A stretch of DNA of 12,589 nucleotides. Source: an uncultured Clostridia bacterium. Its GTDB lineage: Bacteria; Bacillota; Clostridia; Oscillospirales; Acutalibacteraceae. The stretch lies in contig CAMFTS010000028.1 of the NCBI GenBank assembly GCA_945988915.1, positions 1 through 12,589 of the forward strand, read 5' to 3'. The notes under the pieces were generated by a model. That model saw only the letters and a program-made list of their open reading frames with translations. It was not told the origin of the DNA and made no database searches. Below, piece after piece: positions 6,886 through 12,589 of the stretch. Numbering within the stretch: position 1 is the stretch's first letter; the number at the start of each line of letters is the position of its first letter. Made by a program: the position numbers and the translations under genes.

Positions 6886-9294
6886 ATGGATATGAAATTG
6901 TTTTCATTGACCCGTAGCAGTGAAAGCGTACCGGTAAAGCTTCAAATTAAAGTTATCGGTAGCTTGAGCAGTTTTACAGACAGTGATCTTACATTTGATG
7001 AATACAAATCTCTTAAAGAGATGTTCACATCTTTTGCTAAGGCACTCAAAGAAAATGAATTTATCGTAATAGCTGTTGCAGGAAATATTTACAATAGCAC
7101 AAAGCTTAAAATTATGAATGCGCTTTCTCTTAAGACAGAAGAGAATGAAGCAGTCGCTCAAAGACTCAAAGAACTCAGTCTTGATCCTGAGATAATATCA
7201 AAGAACTCGGTTATGCCGGTAGGAGCAACGGTCTTCCAGTCATCGGACGGAATTTATTCAGGCTTTGCTATTAAGAAAGGTAAGCAGACTATTGCGATGA
7301 TTCCTCTTGACGAAAACAGAACGGATTCTGTTCTTAAAAGAGGTCTTATTCCTTATCTTACAAACGGCGGTAAGCTTAATAACCATGTATTTGAAGACCG
7401 GAATAAAGCAGCTTCTGCTCCTGCGGTTGAACAGAAAAAGGAAACTTTTGAGCCTAATACCGAGCTAACATTAAAAACGCTTAATATTCTTAAAGAAAAC
7501 GATGTTACAATCGCAGTAAACGGCAATACTAATTCTATTGCTTTAAAAGAATTCGGAGCAGGTCTTGAAGATTTTGACGAGTATTTTACATTTACTCCTC
7601 ACATTGAAGATAAGGGCGATTACAGCGTAACCGATTACACGGCTCAGCTGGCAAAATCCGCAAAAGAAGTATCGGGCGCAACCTTAGGCGCCTGTGTTTC
7701 GGATATTTATACATCTGATGAATGTGATTACATTTGTATTGCGGTTGCTACAGACAAGTCGGCACTTGTCAGAAAGCTTTATAAGGATAACGACGAAACA
7801 GACGAAGCATTTATGACAATAGCGGCTGAAGAACTTTTCTCGCTTATCGGCGAAAAAGCGGCAGGAAACAGTTCTGTCGGAATTGAAATTGCGGCTGAAG
7901 AAACTGATGAGCAGACCGAAAAGAAGCTTGATCCCAAGACAACAAAGATTATACTTTCTGTTGTTGCCATTGTTCTTGTACTTGCCATTGTTACAGGTGT
8001 ATTGTTCTTTGTTAAGAAAAAGAAAGACGAGGAAGCAACTACAACAACCGTAACTACAACCCGTGCAGAAACAACTACACAGGCTCCTGTTGAAATCAAG
8101 ACGGATTTGCTTTCAACAATAATGATTGATGAATTTATTGAAAGCGCAAAATCAAACGCTGAAGATACAACTCAGGCAGAAAATTCAGACAACGACCGCG
8201 CTTCAAATGAAAAAGAAGCTAAAGCAGAAGCTGTTCCGTCAATAATCACTGTAAACGGAGAACAGCTTGACGCAAAGCAAGCTATTGCACGAATAGTCGA
8301 AACGGAAATGGATAAAAGCTATAATGCAGAAGCATTAAAGGCTCAGGCAGTTTTGACTTATTCATATCTCAAATACAGAGATACAGGCTGGAAAATTGAC
8401 GGCGTTAAAATCTCCGATACATGCAGTGACGAAGTGTTGAAAGCTGTTGAAGAGGTGTTCGGTGAATTTATCAGCGTTGACGGCAAGCTTGCATTTACAC
8501 CTTACTATCTTATGTCAGCAGGTAAGTCGGCATCAAGTGAAACTGTATTCGGAATAAAAACCGACTATCTTGTAAGTATGGATTGTTCTTCAGACAAGAA
8601 AGAGGAAAACTTCAAGAATGAAATAGAAATTAAGGCTCAGGACATAAGAGCGGCAATATCGGCATATGATGATTCCGTAGTTCTTGATGAAGATGACGCT
8701 AAGCTTATAGAAATTAAAGAAAATGACAAATGTGTTGACAAAAACACAGGCTATGTTTCAAAAATCGCTGTCGGCGACAAGGAGATTTCAGGCTATGAAT
8801 TCATTTATAAAGTTTTGAAAAATCCTGATGTCAATTCAGTATGCTTCACCTTTGAATACAATGAAGAAACAAGCGTTTACAAATTTACGGTTTACGGTTC
8901 GGGATTCGGCGTAGGTATGAGCCAAAAGGCTGCCGACTTTGATGCGGGAAACGGCAAAAAGTATGATGCTATTCTTAAGGCATATTTCTCCGGAATCAAG
9001 CTCGAAAAGGACATACTTGCAGATGATGCGGCAGGAGAAACAACCTCGGCTGCAACTAAAGAGCAGACAACAAGAAAATCAAGCAGTAACTCTTCAAACA
9101 ACAGAACTCCGGCATCAACAAGAAAAGCAGAGGTTACAACCCGCGTAAATACAACGGCTGCAACAACTCTTGCTTCACAGACAGAAGCAACTGCTCCGCA
9201 TACAGAAGCCGATACATCAAACGGTGAGACAAATCAGACAAACGAACCTAATCAGGATTCGGAAAATCCCACACCCACTCCTGAAGCAGAGTAA
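6886..9294 (+). CDS. Membrane-anchored SpoIID/LytB-domain protein with degenerate CinA-like cytoplasmic half
   Basis: The 802 residues have no signal peptide but one transmembrane helix at about 355-376 followed by KKKK, then a Thr-rich linker (384-399). The N-terminal half should lie in the cytoplasm. Residues 40-160 resemble the MoCF-like domain of CinA (MPVGATVF with GIYSGFAI and IPYL matching the family's PEGATV, GTAPGF and PYL), and 191-323 resemble the CinA amidohydrolase domain (KEVSGATLGACVSDIY). The catalytic motifs are lost: NGNTNS stands in place of ESCTGG, and GGLGPT is absent. Outside the cell, about 455-707 is a SpoIID domain, a lytic transglycosylase family acting on peptidoglycan glycan strands, with the conserved Glu474 in ETEM, AEALKAQAV at 481-489 and GVGMSQ at 675-680. 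The His normally before GVGMSQ is Phe674. The tail (717-802) is Ser/Thr/Asn-rich and carries no sorting signal. Start: AGGTGG at 6871-6876. The domain calls are strong for SpoIID and good for CinA; the job is unknown. Confidence 0.85.
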   Translation: MDMKLFSLTRSSESVPVKLQIKVIGSLSSFTDSDLTFDEYKSLKEMFTSFAKALKENEFIVIAVAGNIYNSTKLKIMNALSLKTEENEAVAQRLKELSLDPEIISKNSVMPVGATVFQSSDGIYSGFAIKKGKQTIAMIPLDENRTDSVLKRGLIPYLTNGGKLNNHVFEDRNKAASAPAVEQKKETFEPNTELTLKTLNILKENDVTIAVNGNTNSIALKEFGAGLEDFDEYFTFTPHIEDKGDYSVTDYTAQLAKSAKEVSGATLGACVSDIYTSDECDYICIAVATDKSALVRKLYKDNDETDEAFMTIAAEELFSLIGEKAAGNSSVGIEIAAEETDEQTEKKLDPKTTKIILSVVAIVLVLAIVTGVLFFVKKKKDEEATTTTVTTTRAETTTQAPVEIKTDLLSTIMIDEFIESAKSNAEDTTQAENSDNDRASNEKEAKAEAVPSIITVNGEQLDAKQAIARIVETEMDKSYNAEALKAQAVLTYSYLKYRDTGWKIDGVKISDTCSDEVLKAVEEVFGEFISVDGKLAFTPYYLMSAGKSASSETVFGIKTDYLVSMDCSSDKKEENFKNEIEIKAQDIRAAISAYDDSVVLDEDDAKLIEIKENDKCVDKNTGYVSKIAVGDKEISGYEFIYKVLKNPDVNSVCFTFEYNEETSVYKFTVYGSGFGVGMSQKAADFDAGNGKKYDAILKAYFSGIKLEKDILADDAAGETTSAATKEQTTRKSSSNSSNNRTPASTRKAEVTTRVNTTAATTLASQTEATAPHTEADTSNGETNQTNEPNQDSENPTPTPEAE

Positions 9295-9323
9295 ACACCA
9301 TTGAATTTTTCTAAATTATTTTT

Positions 9324-9330
9324 AAGAGGA
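9324..9330 (+). promoter_or_regulatory. Ribosome-binding site that fixes the galE start
   Basis: The run AAGAGGA lies 8 bases upstream of the ATG at 9339. An in-frame ATG at 9330 overlaps the last base of this site and cannot use it, so the earlier start is rejected. The protein then begins MTILVTGG, as expected for GalE. Confidence 0.8.
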
Positions 9331-9338
9331 TGATTAAT

Positions 9339-10358
9339 ATGACAATTCTTGTAACGGGCGGTGCCGGCTTTATCGGCTCACATACTTGCGTTGAATTACT
9401 CAATGCAGGTTATGAAATAATTGTGGTAGATAATTATTATAATTCAAATCCAAAATCACTTGAGCGTGTAAAAGAGCTTACAGGAAAAGATTTTAAAATA
9501 TACGAATGTGATATTCGAAACACTGACGGTATGGATAAAATCTTTAAAGAAAACAAGATTGACGCAGTTATTCATTTCGCGGGCTTAAAAGCGGTCGGAG
9601 AATCCTGCGAAAAGCCGATTGAGTATTACGATAACAATGTCGGAGGCACTCTTAAGCTTTGCGATGTAATGAGAAATAACGGATGTAAAAATATCGTTTT
9701 CAGCTCATCGGCAACGGTATATGGAATGAATAATATTTCTCCTCTCAAAGAAACAATGCAGGCAGGGGGTACAACAAATCCGTACGGCACAACAAAATAT
9801 ATGATAGAGATAATTCTTGAGGATATCTGTAAATCGGATAACGAATGGAACGCAACCTTACTGCGTTATTTCAATCCTATCGGCGCACATAAGAGCGGAA
9901 GAATCGGTGAAAATCCAAACGGAATACCGAATAATCTTATGCCGTACATTACTCAGGTAGCTGTCGGCAAACGCCCTTATCTCAATGTTTACGGCAACGA
10001 TTATGATACGCACGACGGCACAGGAGTCAGGGATTATATCCATGTTGTTGACTTAGCTGACGGCCATGTTAAGGCTGTAAAGAATATCCTTGAGGGAAAC
10101 AAGGGCGTTCAGATTTTTAACCTCGGTACAGGCAAAGGTTACAGTGTTCTTGATATTGTCAAAGCATTTAATAAAGCTTACGGTAAGGAATTGCCTTATA
10201 AAATCGGGCCCAGACGCCCGGGCGATATAGCAACTTGCTATTCCGATCCTACAAAAGCTAAAGAGATTCTCGGCTGGGAAGCAAAGAGAGGCATTGAAGA
10301 AATGTGCGAGGATTCATGGCGCTGGCAGTCAAATAATCCAAACGGTTATGATGACTGA
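9339..10358 (+). CDS. galE: UDP-glucose 4-epimerase
   Basis: NAD-dependent short-chain dehydrogenase family enzyme, 339 residues from the chosen start, interconverting UDP-glucose and UDP-galactose in the cytoplasm. The Rossmann motif GGAGFIG lies at 7-13, the catalytic Ser124 in FSSSATVYG, and the Tyr149/Lys153 pair in NPYGTTK. NPIGAHKSGRIGE at 179-191 and VRDYIHVVDLADGH at 230-243 are typical GalE sequences, and length and order match the family throughout. It follows the SpoIID-like gene by 44 bases with no visible terminator, so it may belong to the same transcript. UDP-galactose could feed surface polysaccharide or galactose use; no other galactose gene is in the window. A related epimerase substrate such as UDP-GlcNAc cannot be excluded from sequence alone. 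Confidence 0.93.
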   Translation: MTILVTGGAGFIGSHTCVELLNAGYEIIVVDNYYNSNPKSLERVKELTGKDFKIYECDIRNTDGMDKIFKENKIDAVIHFAGLKAVGESCEKPIEYYDNNVGGTLKLCDVMRNNGCKNIVFSSSATVYGMNNISPLKETMQAGGTTNPYGTTKYMIEIILEDICKSDNEWNATLLRYFNPIGAHKSGRIGENPNGIPNNLMPYITQVAVGKRPYLNVYGNDYDTHDGTGVRDYIHVVDLADGHVKAVKNILEGNKGVQIFNLGTGKGYSVLDIVKAFNKAYGKELPYKIGPRRPGDIATCYSDPTKAKEILGWEAKRGIEEMCEDSWRWQSNNPNGYDD

Positions 10359-10375
10359 TATTTCATAATAACAAA

Positions 10376-10432
10376 AAGGGCAGATTTAATGAGAAATCCG
10401 ATAAAACGGAAAACAGCATTAAATCTGCCCTT
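10376..10432. terminator. Bidirectional intrinsic terminator between convergent transcription units
   Basis: A perfect 16-base inverted repeat (AAGGGCAGATTTAATG at 10376-10391 and its complement at 10417-10432) encloses a 25-base loop that has its own small TCCG/CGGA hairpin (10397-10400 and 10407-10410). Read on the minus strand the stem is followed at once by TTTTTGTT, a good U-tract; on the plus strand it is followed by TTAATTATTTGCTTTTTT, a looser one. It sits 17 bases after galE stops and 14 bases before the end of the DHHW gene, so it can end both operons. Confidence 0.85.
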
Positions 10433-10446
10433 AATTATTTGCTTTT

Positions 10447-11625
10447 TTACAGAATATCTTTTATGCTTGTATCGTCAAGAAAGGTATTAACATTGTAAAG
10501 AATCAGCATATCGCTGAATTTATAATCCGAAAGTACATGTTCAATATTGTCGGTAAAATATCTTGCGTCAATTACTACAATGTTTTGATAATACGGGGTA
10601 AGCATAGGTATAAAACAGTTTGCATATGAATCCTTGAAAATTAACAGGTTTTTACCGTTGATATTTGTTGTTGAAATTGTTAATCTCGAGAAATTTCCGC
10701 CTGCAAATACTTCGTATTTATTTGTTTGATTTAATTTGGAAAGTTCAAAAAGTGACGGAGTTTTTGTCTTTGTATCTGCATTATTCACAAAATATTGCCC
10801 GTTGCAATCACTCGGAATACAAATCTCTATTTTGTCGGCAGCAGCGTAAATTCCCGACGAAGAGGCGAGAGTGCCGCAGAAACTGTTTGTCACGGTGTGA
10901 AATTCAAATTTTGTCTTGGACGCGTCAATGCCGAGCTCAGGCGCAACACGGTCAAAAGCTGTTTTTGCCGCGCGCGTCGTCCAATGGTGATCGGTTTTAT
11001 AATAGTATTCTTCAATATTCTCAACACCGTCAAACATTTTTACAGTGTCGGCTTTTTTCATTTCCTCGGGTAAAGCACCGTAAATTGTTTTTATTTGCTC
11101 TGCCTGACTGTCGAAGGTCAGAAAAGAAGGAAACTTATCTTTGAGAAAATATGTGGAGTTGGGAACGAGCATAAACACTTGATTAGGAATTTTACATTCC
11201 TTTGAAAACTTTGAAATTGCCGAAACCGTCTTATTTACTTTTTCTTCGTCAAAAGGTGTTTGATTTTCAAACAGCCAGCCGTCTTTTCCGATAAAAACAT
11301 TGTTTTGTTCTGTTTCACCGAGCGACCTCTGTATAAATGATTTTGAAGAAACAACAGTATTCCTTAACGGGAATTGATCGGATACATACGATTCAAATCT
11401 TGACATAAAACTGCCCGATTTAATTGCTGAAATGCTTATTTCGGGCTTTTGTTCAAGAGAACGGTTTTCCGTTTCCGAATAGGCTTTATCTGCGGTAGTA
11501 AATTCGCCGACGAGACACAATGCAATTATTAAAAAGAAAGTAAATACATTGATTAAATTCCAGAACAATCCGCTTTTATTGTTTCTTTTGTTTACAGCCG
11601 TATCATTGTTTTCGTGTTTTCTCAT
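10447..11625 (-). CDS. DHHW-family (AlgJ/AlgX/DltD-like) membrane-anchored SGNH-hydrolase-like protein
   Basis: This 392-residue protein has one transmembrane helix near the N-terminus (about 22-40) after a short basic tail, and an extracellular domain. The family motif YYKTDHHWT (Asp212, His213, His214, Trp215) and KDSY (Ser333) correspond to the Asp-His-Ser catalytic set of AlgJ/AlgX-type O-acetyltransferases. FIGKDGWLF at 111-119 and NGKNLLIFKDSYANCF at 323-338 are further hallmarks of the family. The gene follows an MBOAT acyltransferase gene by 29 bases. In such pairs the MBOAT moves an acyl group across the membrane and the DHHW protein transfers it to, or helps its transfer to, an extracellular polysaccharide. 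The acceptor is not known here. The start is set by an excellent ribosome-binding site at 11630-11638. It could act on a substrate other than a polysaccharide; confidence is high in family, moderate in function. Confidence 0.88.
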   Translation of the reverse strand: MRKHENNDTAVNKRNNKSGLFWNLINVFTFFLIIALCLVGEFTTADKAYSETENRSLEQKPEISISAIKSGSFMSRFESYVSDQFPLRNTVVSSKSFIQRSLGETEQNNVFIGKDGWLFENQTPFDEEKVNKTVSAISKFSKECKIPNQVFMLVPNSTYFLKDKFPSFLTFDSQAEQIKTIYGALPEEMKKADTVKMFDGVENIEEYYYKTDHHWTTRAAKTAFDRVAPELGIDASKTKFEFHTVTNSFCGTLASSSGIYAAADKIEICIPSDCNGQYFVNNADTKTKTPSLFELSKLNQTNKYEVFAGGNFSRLTISTTNINGKNLLIFKDSYANCFIPMLTPYYQNIVVIDARYFTDNIEHVLSDYKFSDMLILYNVNTFLDDTSIKDIL

Positions 11626-11629
11626 ACCG

Positions 11630-11638
11630 TCACCTCCT
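11630..11638 (-). promoter_or_regulatory. Near-perfect Shine-Dalgarno site for the DHHW gene
   Basis: On the minus strand AGGAGGTGA precedes the ATG at 11625 by 4 bases. It is complementary to the 3' end of 16S rRNA over nine bases and is the strongest site in the window. It supports the start and suggests efficient translation independent of the MBOAT gene upstream. Confidence 0.85.
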
Positions 11639-11654
11639 CATAATAATTTTCCGA

Positions 11655-12589
11655 TTAAAATCTGAAATATAAGAATGGATTGTAAGTATCTCCGATAAGA
11701 TAAATAATACTTACTGCGAACAAGCCTGATGTGAGTACATATTTTAATGCACGATTCATAGGCTTTCTGTTTTCTTTTATATCAAATATATCTGTTGAGA
11801 ATATAGCCATTGTTATAAGAATTACTGCGTTAGAAGCAAGAAGATAAAGAGAATTCGATTCATATGCTCCGTTTACGCCGAACAGACATTTGGCGAAAAG
11901 CGAAATCTGCGAAAGGTCTGTGCTTGCAAATAATACCCAACCGAAAAGAATGAAAACAAGCGTGAGTAAATGCCTTAAAAGCATAGGTGTTTTTTCAATT
12001 GCTTTCTTGAATATAAACTTCTCAAGCACAAGTAAAGCGAAATAATAGAGCCCCCACAGAACAAAGTTCCAAGAAGCACCGTGCCAAAGACCTGTCAGAC
12101 CCCAGACAACAAAGAGGTTGAAAACCACTCTGATTTTGGAACAACGACTGCCTCCGAGAGGAATATAGACATAATCTCTGAACCAAGAGCTCAGTGTTAT
12201 GTGCCATCTTCTCCAAAAATCGGTAATGCTGTCTGCCATATACGGATATCTGAAGTTTTCGGGAAATTCAAAGCCGAAAATATAACCGAGACCTCTTGCC
12301 ATATCCGAGTATCCGCTGAAATCAAAATAGATTTGAAAAGCGTAGCAGATTATTGCGGTCCAAGCGCCCAAGGCAGAAAGTTTATCAAAGCCGATTTCCA
12401 TATAGTCCTCATATACAGCGCCGGCAGTATTGGCAAAAATAACTTTTTTTGCAAGTCCTATAACGAAAAGTGAAATACCTTTTGAAACAGTTTCCAAAGA
12501 CTCTTTTCTCTCTTTTAACTGCTTGTCAATGGTTGAATACTGAACGATAGGACCTGCTATAAGCTGAGGAAACATTGAAATATAAAGCG
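11655..12589 (-). CDS. MBOAT-family O-acyltransferase (AlgI/DltB-like), N-terminal part beyond the window
   Basis: Polytopic membrane acyltransferase that passes an acyl (usually acetyl) group across the membrane for modification of cell-surface polymers. The frame stays open to the window edge and reads LYIS before FPQLIAGPIVQY, a segment found well inside AlgI proteins, so the Met codon at 12575 is not the true start and roughly the first third (family length about 470) is missing. About 310 residues are visible. Counted from that Met, the MBOAT core is DFWRRWHITLSSWFRDY at 119-135, YIPLGGSR at 137-144 and the catalytic His165 in GLWHGASWNF. Several hydrophobic helices follow, and the protein ends in FLYFRF. 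The DHHW gene is immediately downstream; the two are very probably one operon whose promoter lies outside the window. Confidence 0.92.
   Translation of the reverse strand, partial: LYISMFPQLIAGPIVQYSTIDKQLKERKESLETVSKGISLFVIGLAKKVIFANTAGAVYEDYMEIGFDKLSALGAWTAIICYAFQIYFDFSGYSDMARGLGYIFGFEFPENFRYPYMADSITDFWRRWHITLSSWFRDYVYIPLGGSRCSKIRVVFNLFVVWGLTGLWHGASWNFVLWGLYYFALLVLEKFIFKKAIEKTPMLLRHLLTLVFILFGWVLFASTDLSQISLFAKCLFGVNGAYESNSLYLLASNAVILITMAIFSTDIFDIKENRKPMNRALKYVLTSGLFAVSIIYLIGDTYNPFLYFRF

Noticed and set aside
8035..8082. ACA/ACT-rich stretch as a DNA repeat array
   Set aside because: It is an irregular run of Thr codons encoding an extracellular linker, with no fixed period.
9034..9291. C-terminal tail of the SpoIID-like protein as a sortase sorting signal
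   Set aside because: The tail is Ser/Thr/Asn-rich and ends in PTPTPEAE; there is no hydrophobic helix or basic end after the NP dipeptides, so it cannot be a classical substrate.
9330..9338. Earlier in-frame ATG giving galE three more residues (MIN)
   Set aside because: It overlaps the ribosome-binding site AAGAGGA; the ATG at 9339 has correct spacing and gives the standard GalE N-terminus.
9295..9338. Possible terminator or promoter between the SpoIID-like gene and galE
   Set aside because: The stretch is AT-rich, but no stable GC-containing stem is present. TTGAAT at 9301 has no -10 box at a workable distance.
10665..11144. Plus-strand open frame of 159 codons inside the DHHW gene
   Set aside because: It is antisense to a gene with clear family motifs, has no ribosome-binding site and reads as low-quality Arg/Cys/Ser-rich sequence.

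Overview
The window looks like chromosomal DNA from a low-GC, Gram-positive anaerobe of the class Clostridia, probably a Ruminococcus/Oscillospiraceae-type gut bacterium. The support is AT-rich sequence, strong Shine-Dalgarno sites, class B sortases, a ThiI without a rhodanese domain preceded by its own cysteine desulfurase, and a surface protein with Thr-rich linkers. This is inference from gene content; no rRNA or marker gene is present, and no tRNA, CRISPR array or insertion sequence was seen.

Layout. Positions 1-80 carry a good sigma-A promoter (TTGCCA, 17 bases, TATAAT). Eight plus-strand genes follow with gaps of at most 44 bases and several overlaps, and no terminator is visible before 10376, so they may form one transcript: a NifZ-type cysteine desulfurase (81-1211), thiI (1222-2391), a stand-alone CinA C-terminal amidohydrolase (2394-2870), three consecutive class B sortases (2867-4102, 4106-5137, 5137-6843), a large membrane-anchored SpoIID-like protein (6886-9294) and galE (start best placed at 9339, to 10358). 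A strong hairpin between the convergent transcription units (10376-10432) can stop transcription from both sides. On the minus strand lie an MBOAT O-acyltransferase, cut by the right edge of the window (11655 to beyond 12589), and downstream of it a DHHW/AlgJ-X-like protein (10447-11625).

How the genes fit together. The first two genes supply sulfur for tRNA 4-thiouridine. The rest points to the cell envelope: sortases that attach or polymerise surface proteins, a SpoIID-type peptidoglycan lytic domain outside the membrane, GalE for UDP-galactose, and an MBOAT/DHHW pair that usually O-acetylates a surface polysaccharide. No sortase substrate gene is in the window.

Most unusual point. The cytoplasmic half of the SpoIID-like protein reads as a complete but catalytically degenerate CinA (MoCF-like domain, then amidohydrolase-like domain) joined through one transmembrane helix to the extracellular SpoIID domain. 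An intact CinA C-terminal domain is encoded four genes upstream, overlapping the first sortase gene. With three sortases carrying very different cytoplasmic tails and a shared C-terminal extension, this could be an undescribed envelope module in which a CinA-derived pseudoenzyme senses or scaffolds inside the cell while SpoIID and the sortases act outside. That functional reading is a hypothesis.
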